This document shows, piece by piece, positions 26,441 through 35,125 of a DNA stretch of 64,000 nucleotides. Origin of the DNA: CAVUUN01 sp964421755. Its GTDB lineage: Bacteria; Acidobacteriota; UBA6911; RPQK01. Location: positions 1 through 64,000 of the forward strand of contig CAYQYP010000368.1 of assembly GCA_964421755.1 (NCBI GenBank). Direction: 5' to 3'. Positions within the stretch are counted from its first letter, which is position 1. The number at the start of each line of letters is the position of its first letter. The notes under the pieces were generated by a model, which saw only the letters and a program-made list of their open reading frames with translations, searched no databases and was not told where the DNA came from. A program made the translations under genes and the position numbers.

Positions 26441-27247
26441 ATGATACGTAAACCAGCCGTTTCGGGTCTTTTCTACCCGGCGGATCCTGCCCAGCTGACA
26501 AGGTTCTTACAGACACACCTCCGCCCGACCGACGAACCCATCGAAGCCAGGGCAGTCGTGGTTCCTCACGCCGGTTATCCGTATTCGGGTGAAACCGCCG
26601 CGGCGGTGTACAGAGCCGTTCGCCTGCCGAACCGCTTCGTCATTCTTGGACCCAACCACACTGGCCTTGGGAGTGCCCTGGCCATCTCTTCGGAAGGCGG
26701 ATGGGAAACTCCCCTGGGAGTCGCACGGATCGACGACGCCCTGGCTTCCGAGCTGCTCGGCGCCTGTCCAGGACTGCAGGAAAGCCCGACAGCCCACTCT
26801 CGTGAGCACTCACTCGAGGTCCAGATCCCCTTTCTGCAGCATCTTCTCGGTGACTCCTTCTCGTTTGTGCCGATCTGCATTGGGACAGGTAAACTGGAGA
26901 CCCTGGTTAGCCTTGGACGAGCTATCGGGCAGGTTCTTTCGGAGCTATCGGAGCCGGTGATGATAGTGGCGAGTTCGGACATGAATCATTTCGAATCGGC
27001 CGCGGTGACCGAGGCCAAGGACCAGTTGGCAATCGATCAAATGCTCGCGATGGACAGCTCGGGTCTCTATGAGGTGGTTTGCAGGAACGATATCTCGATG
27101 TGCGGGTACGGGCCAGCCATCGTCGCGCTCGAAGCAGCCCTGGTGCTCGGTGCGAGACGGGCGACGCTTATCCGGCATTCCCACTCGGGACAGGTGACGG
27201 GGGATAACCAGAGGGTCGTCGGCTACGCTGGCTTGGCGGTCTGTTGA
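26441..27247 (+). CDS. MEMO family protein (AmmeMemoRadiSam system protein B)
   Basis: 268 residues with the MEMO fold signatures: VVPHAGYPYSGETAAAVYRAV, ILGPNHTG, SREHSLEVQIPFLQHL and VASSDMNHFE. The conserved His residues match the metal-binding site of dioxygenase-related MEMO proteins. Bacterial function is unknown; it is often encoded with a radical-SAM partner and an AMMECR1 protein, neither of which is nearby. AGGTGG lies about 8 bases before the ATG. Its last 80 bases overlap the convergent ruvC. Confidence 0.9.
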   Translation: MIRKPAVSGLFYPADPAQLTRFLQTHLRPTDEPIEARAVVVPHAGYPYSGETAAAVYRAVRLPNRFVILGPNHTGLGSALAISSEGGWETPLGVARIDDALASELLGACPGLQESPTAHSREHSLEVQIPFLQHLLGDSFSFVPICIGTGKLETLVSLGRAIGQVLSELSEPVMIVASSDMNHFESAAVTEAKDQLAIDQMLAMDSSGLYEVVCRNDISMCGYGPAIVALEAALVLGARRATLIRHSHSGQVTGDNQRVVGYAGLAVC

Positions 27248-27701
27248 AAGCGTGACAGAGGGCGATTGCCAGCGCATCGGAAGCATCCAGCGGTTCCGGC
27301 TTGTCCTTCAGGTTCAACAGGCGGCGGACCATCATCTGGACCTGTAGTTTGTCCGCCTTTCCATAGCCCACCACTGCCTTCTTGATCTGCAACGCCGTGT
27401 ACTCCGCAATCGGGAGGCCATGCTGGGCGGCGACCAGCAACACGACGCCGCGCGACTGCCCAAGCATGAGCGCGCTGTGGGGATTGACCGCGTGGAAGAT
27501 CTCTTCGACCGCGACTGCCGAGGGAGTAAAGCGGGCAAACACGTCACTCAGGCCGGAGTAGATCTCTTTCAGGCGGTCAGCGAATTCGCCTTTAGCCGTG
27601 TGGATGGCACCGAAGTGCAGGCAGGTACAGCGGTTCCCCTCCACCGAAATGACGCCGTAGCCCGTGTTACGGCTTCCAGGGTCTATGCCCACTATGATCA
27701 T
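27168..27701 (-). CDS. ruvC: Crossover junction endodeoxyribonuclease RuvC
   Basis: 177 residues. The acidic catalytic residues are in IVGIDPGSRNTGYG (Asp7), VAVEEIFHAVNP and LDASDALAIALCHA. RuvC resolves Holliday junctions with RuvAB. ruvA and ruvB do not follow, but yebC precedes it as in many genomes. The Pro/Ser/Arg-rich tail after residue 150 (RPPSQRSRRPSGYPPSPVPSGNAG) exceeds the usual end and is encoded antisense to the MEMO C-terminus. Confidence 0.94.
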   Translation of the reverse strand: MIIVGIDPGSRNTGYGVISVEGNRCTCLHFGAIHTAKGEFADRLKEIYSGLSDVFARFTPSAVAVEEIFHAVNPHSALMLGQSRGVVLLVAAQHGLPIAEYTALQIKKAVVGYGKADKLQVQMMVRRLLNLKDKPEPLDASDALAIALCHAFNRPPSQRSRRPSGYPPSPVPSGNAG

Positions 27702-27709
27702 GATGCCGG

Positions 27710-28462
27710 CTAGGCGTTCGCGATGGCTTCCATCTCGGACTCGTCGATGTCGAAGTTCGCGTAGACGTTTTGAACGTCTTCGTGGTCTTCCAACACTTCC
27801 ATCAACTTCAACATCTGTTCGGCTTTCTTCCCCTCGAGGCGGACACCGTTAGTCGGGATCATGGTGATTTCGCCCGATTCCGGCTCGATCCCCGCGTTCA
27901 AGATTGCCGCTTTGACTGTTTCGAAGGACTCAAAAGAAGTATAGATTTCGAACGACTCGCCTTCGCTCTTCAGGTCATCGGCACCCGCATCGAGTGCCAG
28001 TTCCAAAAGCTTGTCTTCCGAGGCGCTCTCTTTGGAAACCGTCAGATAACCTTTTCGTTCGAACATCCACTGAACTGCGCCTGTCTCTGCGAGATTCCCG
28101 CCATGTTTTGAGAAATGGTGACGGATCTCGGCGACTGTCCGGTTCTTGTTGTCCGTCAGGCATTCGACAAGCACGGCCGCGCCTCCGGGCCCGTACCCTT
28201 CATAGGTCACGGACTCGTAGCTTTGGCCAGGCAGTTCGCCCGTCCCCTTCATGATGGCGCGTTTGATGTTGTCAAGCGGCATGTTTACGGCCTTGGCAGC
28301 CGCCACGGCAGTTCTCAGCCTCGGGTTGGAGTCGACATCGCCCCCGCCGATGCGCGCCGCTACGCTCATTTCCTTGATCAGCTTGGTGAAGATCTTCCCA
28401 CGCTTCGAATCCGCCGCCGCTTTCTTATGCTTAATTGAATGCCATTTTGAATGACCGGACAT
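27710..28462 (-). CDS. yebC: YebC/TACO1 family translational regulator
   Basis: 250 residues, full length. MSGHSKWHSIKHKKAAADSKRGKIFTKLIKE is the invariant N-terminus; YEGYGPGGAAVLVECLTDNKNRT is the central signature. Members act as transcriptional regulators or, like EfpL-type factors, relieve ribosome stalling at proline stretches. TCAGGAGAG precedes the ATG by about 7 bases. It is followed after 8 bases by ruvC. Confidence 0.95.
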   Translation of the reverse strand: MSGHSKWHSIKHKKAAADSKRGKIFTKLIKEMSVAARIGGGDVDSNPRLRTAVAAAKAVNMPLDNIKRAIMKGTGELPGQSYESVTYEGYGPGGAAVLVECLTDNKNRTVAEIRHHFSKHGGNLAETGAVQWMFERKGYLTVSKESASEDKLLELALDAGADDLKSEGESFEIYTSFESFETVKAAILNAGIEPESGEITMIPTNGVRLEGKKAEQMLKLMEVLEDHEDVQNVYANFDIDESEMEAIANA

Positions 28463-28500
28463 AGTCGTCTCTCCTGATACAATCGGTCCTCTAAGCTGCG

Positions 28501-28507
28501 TATTCTA
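28501..28507. promoter_or_regulatory. Shared symmetric -10 (TATTCTA) between yebC and truA
   Basis: On the plus strand TATTCT reads toward truA; on the minus strand the overlapping TAGAAT reads toward yebC. The two genes diverge from this 79-base gap. One symmetric hexamer serving both directions would place the two start sites about 18-20 bases apart. Assignment is by sequence only. Confidence 0.45.
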
Positions 28508-28541
28508 GCATGGCTCCGGAACTGCTGACTACTCGAAGGAA

Positions 28542-29315
28542 ATGGTCAAATACAAGCTGACGATCCAGTACCTGGGGACCCGATTCTCGGGGTGGCAGAT
28601 CCAGAAGGACCGTAAGACAGTCCAGCAAACGTTGAAGGAAGCGGTCACCCGCGTGACCGGGGAAACGGCCTCGGTCGTCGGCGCTGGGCGGACCGACGCC
28701 GGCGTTCATGCGCTCGAACAGGTGGCTCATCTCCGGCTCGAAAGTTCAATGCCGGCGAGGCGTCTTCAACGAGCACTGAACGGGGTGCTCCCGGCCGATA
28801 TCCGGGTTAAGCGGCTTGCCCGAGTATCTCTCGTCTTCCACGCTCAGAAAGATGCGGTGAAGAAGCGGTACGTTTACCGGATCGTGAACGACCAGGTGCT
28901 GTCTCCTTTCCTGAAAGGGCTGGTCTGCCATATATTCCCGAAGCTCGATGTGGGGGCCATGGATGCCGCCGCCCGGCTGTTCGAAGGCCACCACGATTTC
29001 ACGGCTTTTGCCGCGTCCACGACCACGGTGAAGGATCGCCATCGCACCGTCTTTCGCTCACAGGTCAGGAAGCGAGGCACGGAAATCCGATACGAGGTGG
29101 AGGCGGACGGGTTCTTACACCATATGGTCAGGAATATGGCCGGCACCCTGATCGAGGTGGGCACCGGAAAGCGCCAGGTTGCGGACATCGGTCGGATCCT
29201 CGAATCCGGCGACCGACGGCAGGCCGGGGTGACCGCTCCGCCCGAGGGGTTGTATCTCGCTAAAGTATGGTACGGCAAGCCGAAGACGCGCCTGTCCGCC
29301 GGTTCGACACTATGA
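28542..29315 (+). CDS. truA: tRNA pseudouridine(38-40) synthase
   Basis: 257 residues. GAGRTDAGVHALEQVAHL carries the catalytic Asp52; FHAQKDAVKKRYVYRI and FLHHMVRNMAGTLIEVG are TruA signatures. It modifies positions 38-40 of the tRNA anticodon arm. GAAGGAA abuts the ATG, closer than ideal. It is followed by uppS after 16 bases. Confidence 0.95.
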   Translation: MVKYKLTIQYLGTRFSGWQIQKDRKTVQQTLKEAVTRVTGETASVVGAGRTDAGVHALEQVAHLRLESSMPARRLQRALNGVLPADIRVKRLARVSLVFHAQKDAVKKRYVYRIVNDQVLSPFLKGLVCHIFPKLDVGAMDAAARLFEGHHDFTAFAASTTTVKDRHRTVFRSQVRKRGTEIRYEVEADGFLHHMVRNMAGTLIEVGTGKRQVADIGRILESGDRRQAGVTAPPEGLYLAKVWYGKPKTRLSAGSTL

Positions 29316-29331
29316 TAGAGTTACAACCACG

Positions 29332-30120
29332 ATGAGCGGCCTGTTTTCAGATGTCGAGGGCACCTTTCCGCCCTCGAGCGCAGAGGCGCAACTGATTCAT
29401 AGTCTCGACCCAACCAGACTGCCTCAGCACATCGCCATCATCATGGACGGAAACGGTCGCTGGGCGGCTCAGCGGAGGCTGCCGCGAGTCGCCGGACACC
29501 GTGCGGGGACCGAGTCGGTCAGAGCGGTAATCGAAACGAGCGCCCGGCTGCACATCCCCGTACTTACTCTCTATGCTTTTTCGGCCGAGAACTGGAAACG
29601 CCCCGCAACTGAAGTCGGAACGCTGATGCGTCTGCTGAAGGAATACATCCGAAAGGAATTGGACGCCATCAACCGGAACAACATCAGGTTTCGCGCCATC
29701 GGACGCATTCAGGATCTGTCCCCCTCGGTCAAGCGCGAGCTGGAGTACGCAGAGAACGCAACCAGCGGCAATTCCGGCATGCAGCTGCTGATTGCCCTGA
29801 ACTACAGCGGTCGCTTGGAGCTGGTTGACGCGTTCAACGACCTTCTGCGCAGGGGCATCCATGGGCCTGTTACTGAAGGGGATATTGCCGAGCATCTCTA
29901 CACCCGGCAGGTACCCGACCCCGATCTGATGATTCGAACCAGCGGCGAGCTCAGGGTCAGTAACTTCCTGCTGTGGCAGATCGCCTATGCCGAAATCTAT
30001 GTCACGGATACCTTCTGGCCTGATTTCCGTGCGGTGCATCTGCTCGAGGCGATCGCGAATTTTCAGAAACGCGAACGACGCTATGGGGGAATCAGGCCAC
30101 AGGCTGCACACGCGCGATGA
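29332..30120 (+). CDS. uppS: Isoprenyl (undecaprenyl) diphosphate synthase
   Basis: 262 residues. HIAIIMDGNGRWA contains the catalytic Asp39; GHRAGTESVR, LYAFSAENWKRP and DLMIRTSGELRVSNFLLWQIAYAEIYVTD are family motifs. It makes the C55 lipid carrier for peptidoglycan and O-antigen. About 30 non-conserved residues precede the domain. TATGAT at 29311-29316 would give a leader of about 8 bases without a ribosome binding site. Its stop overlaps cdsA by 4 bases. Confidence 0.95.
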   Translation: MSGLFSDVEGTFPPSSAEAQLIHSLDPTRLPQHIAIIMDGNGRWAAQRRLPRVAGHRAGTESVRAVIETSARLHIPVLTLYAFSAENWKRPATEVGTLMRLLKEYIRKELDAINRNNIRFRAIGRIQDLSPSVKRELEYAENATSGNSGMQLLIALNYSGRLELVDAFNDLLRRGIHGPVTEGDIAEHLYTRQVPDPDLMIRTSGELRVSNFLLWQIAYAEIYVTDTFWPDFRAVHLLEAIANFQKRERRYGGIRPQAAHAR

Positions 30121-30911
30121 TTGTCCGCATCTTGATGTCGGCGGTTTTGATACCCCTGGTTCTCGCTGCCGTTTTCTTCCTGCCGTCCTACCTGTTCCTG
30201 ATCCTGACGAACCTGGTTCTCATACTGGCAATGGGTGAATACCTGAAGATCGTTGCCAGCTGGGGGTCGACCGGGTACTGGCTGACGTACGCTCTGGGTG
30301 CGGGAATGTCCTGGGTGTGGGTGTACAGGCCCGAGTTGCTCGTGCCCTTCCTCGTCCTCGCTTCTTTTGGGACGCTGACATGGGCTGTGGCTGCAACCAA
30401 AGACATGAAGATTGGCTTTGCCTCGGCTTCCGGCAACCTGATGGGAATCCTGTACATCGGCATTCCCCTCGCAATCCTCGCAGCCTTTCAGAGCAGGAGC
30501 CCGCGGGAAGTGCTGCTCGTTCTGCTCGCCATCTGGGTCGCTGACGCCGCCGCATACTTTGCGGGCAAGGCTTTCGGGAAGCACAAGATCACTCCCGGAA
30601 TCAGCCCGAACAAGTCGCTGGAGGGCTACATAGCCGGTCTGGCAGGTTCAACCGTTACCGTCCTGATCTTCGCCCGGTTTTATCTACCGCACTGGCCGGT
30701 CGCGACCGCCATTGCGACGGGGGTTCTCCTCGGCTTCTTCTCGACGCTCGGTGATCTGTTCGAATCGGTTCTCAAACGTGGGGCAGGGATAAAGGACAGC
30801 TCGGGACTGATTCCCGGACACGGAGGCGTGCTCGATCGGATCGACAGCCTGCTTTTTGCCTATCCGACGTACTACCTGATATCGTTATTCCTTCCGGGTA
30901 GTCTCCCATGA
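30117..30911 (+). CDS. cdsA: Phosphatidate cytidylyltransferase
   Basis: 264 residues with about eight membrane helices. The C-terminal signature KRGAGIKDSSGLIPGHGGVLDRIDSLLFA is the CdsA active-site motif. It makes CDP-diacylglycerol for phospholipid synthesis. It overlaps uppS and dxr by 4 bases each (ATGA), so the three are one translational unit. Confidence 0.95.
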   Translation: MIVRILMSAVLIPLVLAAVFFLPSYLFLILTNLVLILAMGEYLKIVASWGSTGYWLTYALGAGMSWVWVYRPELLVPFLVLASFGTLTWAVAATKDMKIGFASASGNLMGILYIGIPLAILAAFQSRSPREVLLVLLAIWVADAAAYFAGKAFGKHKITPGISPNKSLEGYIAGLAGSTVTVLIFARFYLPHWPVATAIATGVLLGFFSTLGDLFESVLKRGAGIKDSSGLIPGHGGVLDRIDSLLFAYPTYYLISLFLPGSLP

Positions 30912-32068
30912 AACGACTCTCTATCTTGGGTTCAACGGGCTCGATCGGTAAAAGCGCATTGAACCTCGTGGATCAATTCCCCGATCGCTTTCGCGTGGTT
31001 GCGTTGGCAGCGCACAGCAATGTCGAGGCGCTGTGCGAGCAAGCGGCACGTTACCGGCCAAAACTCGTTGCGGTCTGCGACGAAGCATCGTACTCGTGTC
31101 TGGCCGGCCGCCTGAACGGAATCCGGGTCGTCGGCGGGCTTCAGGGAGTCGTTGAGGCAGCAACTCACCCGGACACGGACGCGGTCATCGCGGGGATCTC
31201 CGGCGCGGCCGGTCTGGTCCCCACCTACCAGGCGATCGAGCAGGGTAAAGCAATCGCCCTGGCCAACAAGGAAACGCTGGTTATGGCCGGGGACCTGGTG
31301 ATGTCGGCGGTCCGGCGAAAGGGTGTCAGTCTTTTGCCTGTCGACAGCGAGCACGTGGCACTTCATCAATGCCTCGCCAGCGGGCAGACACGCGAGGTTG
31401 GAAGACTGGTTCTGACGGCGTCGGGCGGGCCTTTCTTTGGTTTCTCCGAGAGTCAGTTGGAGCGGGTGACCGTGGAGGACGCGCTGAACCATCCTACGTG
31501 GAGGATGGGACGGAAGATCACCGTCGATTCGGCGACTCTGATGAACAAGGGGCTGGAGGTTATCGAGGCTCATCACCTGTTCGGTGTCGCGGGCGATCGG
31601 ATTTCCGTCGTGATCCACCCGCAATCCACCGTGCACTCGATGGTCGAATTCGTGGACGGCAGCGTAATGGCGCAGTTGAGCATTACCGACATGCGGTCGG
31701 CGATCCTTTACGCGCTGTCTTATCCGGCGCGGTGGGAATCGAACCTGCCACGCCTGGATTTGAGCCGCATGTCTCTCGAGTTCTACCCTCCCGACGCCTC
31801 GCGATTCCCCTGCCTGCGTCTCGCCTACCAAGCGCTCGAGTCAGGCCGGAGTTGTCCCGCCGCCATGAACGCGGCCAACGAAGTTGCGGTCGATTGCTTC
31901 CTCAAGGGGCGGATCCGCTTTACGGACATCCCCCGGATAATTGAACGCGTGCTGGAAAAACATCAAACAGTCGAGTTGACGGACCTCGAAGCAGTGCTGT
32001 CGGTTGACGCGGAAGCCCGAGCACATGCGCGGGAGTCGAGCCTGAAAGTGGTGAGAAACCGAGTATGA
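30908..32068 (+). CDS. dxr: 1-deoxy-D-xylulose 5-phosphate reductoisomerase
   Basis: 386 residues. SILGSTGSIGKSALNLV is the NADPH-binding loop; LLPVDSEHVALHQCL, TASGGPFFGFS and HPTWRMGRKITVDSATLMNKGLEVIEAHHLF contain the metal and substrate residues. It makes MEP for the non-mevalonate isoprenoid pathway that feeds UppS. It ends in NEVAVDCFLKGRIRF..., a normal C-terminus. A long inverted repeat starts about 5 bases after the stop. Confidence 0.96.
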   Translation: MKRLSILGSTGSIGKSALNLVDQFPDRFRVVALAAHSNVEALCEQAARYRPKLVAVCDEASYSCLAGRLNGIRVVGGLQGVVEAATHPDTDAVIAGISGAAGLVPTYQAIEQGKAIALANKETLVMAGDLVMSAVRRKGVSLLPVDSEHVALHQCLASGQTREVGRLVLTASGGPFFGFSESQLERVTVEDALNHPTWRMGRKITVDSATLMNKGLEVIEAHHLFGVAGDRISVVIHPQSTVHSMVEFVDGSVMAQLSITDMRSAILYALSYPARWESNLPRLDLSRMSLEFYPPDASRFPCLRLAYQALESGRSCPAAMNAANEVAVDCFLKGRIRFTDIPRIIERVLEKHQTVELTDLEAVLSVDAEARAHARESSLKVVRNRV

Positions 32069-32072
32069 GCGA

Positions 32073-32199
32073 GCCAACCGGGCCGAAAAGCGGCGGATTC
32101 TGAACCGCGAATCCGCCCTACGACTGCTTGTCATGCGAAACCGAGCGGTCGTAGGGCGGATTCGCGGTTCAGAATCCGCCGCTTTTCGGCCCGGTTGGC
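32073..32199. repeat. Long perfect inverted repeat, 52-bp arms, 23-nt spacer (family copy A)
   Basis: 32073-32124 is the exact reverse complement of 32148-32199. Each arm holds an internal palindrome GGCGGATTC-N8-GAATCCGCC. The copy at 59175-59301 is the same sequence except for two paired changes (GAAAAG versus ATAAAG in the left arm, with matching changes in the right). It separates dxr from rseP, which are usually adjacent. Confidence 0.92.
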
Positions 32200-32220
32200 C
32201 GGACGTCGTGCCGCTTTGAG

Positions 32221-32300
32221 TGGCCAGCGGTTCAGTCGTCAGTTGTCAGTCGTCAGTCGTCAGTTGTCAGTGCGCAGTGGCAGTGCGCAGTGCATTCGGG
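32221..32300. repeat. CAGTCGT / CAGTTGT heptamer tract upstream of rseP
   Basis: About seven 7-base units of CAGTCGT or CAGTTGT, then GCGCAGTGGCAGT units. With the inverted repeat above it fills the 319-base gap between dxr and rseP, which otherwise holds only the rseP ribosome binding site and possible promoter (TTGACA near 32333). No gene is seen. Confidence 0.75.
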
Positions 32301-32387
32301 TCAGTTCCCCAAACTTTCTGAAACTCGGGTGTTTGACAAGCCGTCTAATGAGAACAGAGAATTGACTTTTTCGGAGGCAGAGAACAT

Positions 32388-33707
32388 TTGGATATCCTGA
32401 ATGAAATTGGACGCAGCCTGATTGCTTTCATATTCGTCCTCGGGGTGATGATCTTCGTACATGAATTGGGACATTACCTCATGGCCAAATGGCTGGGGAT
32501 TCGGGTGGACGTTTTTTCCCTCGGGTTCGGTCCCCGGCTGGTCGGCTTCAAGCGGGGTGAGACAGACTACCGCATCAGCGCGCTGCCGCTGGGTGGGTAC
32601 GTCAAGATGGCCGGCGAGAATTACGAAGATGAGCTGAGCGGAACGCCGGACGAATTCCTGTCCAGGCCTAAACACCATCGTTTCGCGGTAGCGGTTGCCG
32701 GACCGGTCATGAATATCGGGTTGGCAATCGTTTTGAGCTGGGGTTACTACATGACCGGCGTCGAGGTCGAAGACCAGGTCAGCCGCGCCCCGGTGGTGGG
32801 CCGCATCATACCTGACTCTGCGGCCGCCAAGGCGGGGATTCAGCTGAACGACAAGATCCTGACGGTCGACGGAGAGAAGACACCGACTTGGCGCGAACTT
32901 CAGCTGGCTATCGCGAAGAACGCGGATCACCCCGTCGACGTGACTCTTCAGAGGAACGGCCAGACAATTGAAACGGAAGTCACGCCGGACACGAGCAAGG
33001 AGTCCGAGGTAGGCACGCTTGGGGTCGCGCCCTTCATCCCTTACGTCATCAGGCAGGTGGAACCCGGTGCTCCGGCCGAAAAGGCGGGGCTGAGAGCCGG
33101 CGACACCATCGTCGAAGTGTCGGCTGCCGGCAAAACGGCACGCGACGCGATCGAAATCACCCACTTGATCACCAGTCAGAAGGGCAAGCCGCTGCAGTTC
33201 AAGGTAAGCCGGGGCAACGAAGTCTTCGAGAGGACCATCACGCCGGTCCAGATGGGACAGCAGCATCGCGTCGGGATCTCCCTGCATATAGCCACGCACA
33301 CGGAACGGTACGGGCTCATTGAAGCCGGCAGGAAATCCGTCGAGCACAACTATCGGGTCACGGTACTGACTTTCGAGGTCCTTGGCCGCATCCTCACCGG
33401 CCGGACTTCGCTGCGCACCATGTCCGGGCCTATTGAAATTGCCCGCTATTCGGGGCTCGCTGCCAAAGAAGGGGCGATCGCCCTGATGAGCCTGATGGCG
33501 ATCATCTCCCTGCAATTGGGGATCTTCAACCTGCTTCCCATTCCAATTCTCGATGGCGGGGTGATTGCACTGCTGGCGATCGAAGGCTTAATGCGGCGAG
33601 ACCTGAGCATGCGGGTGAAGGAACGGATCTTTCAGATCGGCTTCATCTTCCTGATCCTGCTCATGGGCATCGTCATCTTCAACGACATCTCGAAGCACAT
33701 CACATAA
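32388..33707 (+). CDS. rseP: Site-2 membrane zinc metalloprotease RseP
   Basis: 439 residues from a TTG start with CGGAGG about 11 bases upstream. FVHELGHYLMAKWLGIRVD holds the HExxH zinc site (His25, Glu26, His29). Two PDZ domains lie at about 125-195 and 215-285. The second zinc segment is NLLPIPILDGG, followed by C-terminal helices. It performs intramembrane cleavage of anti-sigma factors or signal-peptide remnants. The zinc-finger anti-sigma factor at 48519 is a possible substrate (inference). Confidence 0.95.
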   Translation: MDILNEIGRSLIAFIFVLGVMIFVHELGHYLMAKWLGIRVDVFSLGFGPRLVGFKRGETDYRISALPLGGYVKMAGENYEDELSGTPDEFLSRPKHHRFAVAVAGPVMNIGLAIVLSWGYYMTGVEVEDQVSRAPVVGRIIPDSAAAKAGIQLNDKILTVDGEKTPTWRELQLAIAKNADHPVDVTLQRNGQTIETEVTPDTSKESEVGTLGVAPFIPYVIRQVEPGAPAEKAGLRAGDTIVEVSAAGKTARDAIEITHLITSQKGKPLQFKVSRGNEVFERTITPVQMGQQHRVGISLHIATHTERYGLIEAGRKSVEHNYRVTVLTFEVLGRILTGRTSLRTMSGPIEIARYSGLAAKEGAIALMSLMAIISLQLGIFNLLPIPILDGGVIALLAIEGLMRRDLSMRVKERIFQIGFIFLILLMGIVIFNDISKHIT

Positions 33708-33708
33708 T

Positions 33709-33834
33709 CAGCGGGCAGCGGGCAGAAGGCAGCGGGCAGCAGCACGAAGCCGGCGTTGCCCTTTGCTTGCCTTGGCTGCCTGCTGCCTTCTGCCCGCTGC
33801 CTGCTGCCTTCTGCCCGCTGCCCGCTGCTTCAGA
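33709..33834. terminator. Repeat-built long hairpin between converging rseP and the 2-PGK-like gene
   Basis: GGGCAGC / GGGCAGAAGGCAGC units at 33709-33740 are complementary to GCTGCC / CTTCTGCCC units at 33774-33830. The gap lies between two facing stop codons (33707 and 33830). The tract could fold as a long hairpin and terminate both transcripts. It is made of the same GGGCAG-type units seen at 16474 and 52925. Confidence 0.6.
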
Positions 33835-35014
33835 GCACCCGCGACCGCAGGTCTTCCCCGGTGAGGTGCACTTTTTCACGGAGCGCGTTTGTGATGACGC
33901 TCAGGATCGACGAGACCGTCTGGTCGAGATTCACGTTTTCGACGATCGGGATTTCGTAGTGCTCTGCCATCTCGAGAATGTAGTTCTGGATCTCGAGAAT
34001 ATACGGGAAGTTCTGGCGATACCGTTCAGAGGAACGATTCTCCGCCTCCCGCTGTCGGATCGGGAACCGGGCCAGGTAAGCCTCCTTATTCAGCGTGGAG
34101 ATGACCAGCGGCAGGATGTAGGCCCGATCAACGAACTCATCGAGTTCCATCAAACCGGGGACGAGGTGAACTCCTTCGATCACGATGCTGAAATTCTCGT
34201 GAATCGCCCTTTCCAGCATTGCGCGGACACCGACCAGCACTCGACCGGACTGCTCACGGAACGCCTCCACCGCCGCTTCGGCTCTATCCTCGCCTAAACC
34301 CTCGCGCTCCTTCCACGCCTCGTACGACGAGTAGTGAATCGCGGGCAGCAGATCTTTCGAGAACATGGTACGCATGATCTGGCGGATGGTGTCGGTGGCC
34401 AGGATCCGGCCGACTCCAAGCCGGTGCGCCACCTCGCCGGCAACGGTGGTTTTTCCGGTTCCCGTGGCGCCGCCGAACAGTATGACAAGGGGCCGGTCGG
34501 GTGACTTCAGGTAGCGCCACAGCAGATATCGCTCGGCAAACCGTTCGTCGTAGTTCTCAAGGATCGTCAGGTAAATCACCCGTCGCAGCTTATCGCTGCT
34601 TATTTTGGCGGTGCCTTTCTTCTGGAGCTGATCCTCGATGTGTCGGGCGACCTCGTAGGCTGACGAAGGTTCCAGGCCGGAAGCCTGGAGCGACTGCGAC
34701 AGGATTCCCTTGCTGAACGGGAAGTCCTGGTGCTGACCTGTTACAAGGATAGCCGGTCGCGCGGGTAGGGGAGGCGTGGAGAAGTTGTTGAGATAGCCTT
34801 TGCCGAACCGCTTCTCCACAACCGAGCGTACGACTTTGCTCAACTCCGCCTTGGTAATCGTTTTGCGGCGCCGGATCCGGGCTCGGACCTCTCGGGCCGT
34901 CTCGTAGGCCTCCTCGAACGTCAGCCCGCGCTCGAGGAGGGAATGGGTCACCATGCCACGAAGGAACGGGACTTTGCGGTCGCCTTCGACGACGTAGAGA
35001 TTGTCTCGGGCCAC
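33830..35014 (-). CDS. 2-phosphoglycerate-kinase-like P-loop protein with tandem ATP-cone domains
   Basis: 394 residues from a GTG start with AAGGGC about 9 bases upstream. Residues 14-72 (VPFLRGMVTHSLLERGLTFE...) and 98-158 (FPFSKGILSQSLQASGLEPS...) are two related ATP-cone-like modules. A kinase domain follows with Walker A GGATGTGKTT at 181-190, then LATDTIRQIMRTM and IVIEGVHLVPG. This resembles archaeal 2-phosphoglycerate kinase, which has a single ATP-cone and makes 2,3-bisphosphoglycerate. Substrate here is unproven. It lies 111 bases downstream of the STAS gene on the same strand. Confidence 0.75.
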   Translation of the reverse strand: MARDNLYVVEGDRKVPFLRGMVTHSLLERGLTFEEAYETAREVRARIRRRKTITKAELSKVVRSVVEKRFGKGYLNNFSTPPLPARPAILVTGQHQDFPFSKGILSQSLQASGLEPSSAYEVARHIEDQLQKKGTAKISSDKLRRVIYLTILENYDERFAERYLLWRYLKSPDRPLVILFGGATGTGKTTVAGEVAHRLGVGRILATDTIRQIMRTMFSKDLLPAIHYSSYEAWKEREGLGEDRAEAAVEAFREQSGRVLVGVRAMLERAIHENFSIVIEGVHLVPGLMELDEFVDRAYILPLVISTLNKEAYLARFPIRQREAENRSSERYRQNFPYILEIQNYILEMAEHYEIPIVENVNLDQTVSSILSVITNALREKVHLTGEDLRSRVL

Positions 35015-35125
35015 GTGTCAGCCCTTCTTTCGATGGTTTCGCCGACGAACGTATTCGCCGGTCAGTCGGAGACGGGAGACGCGGCACCCCTGAGAGCGCC
35101 GCGTCGGGAAGTCTGCGGAGGCGGA

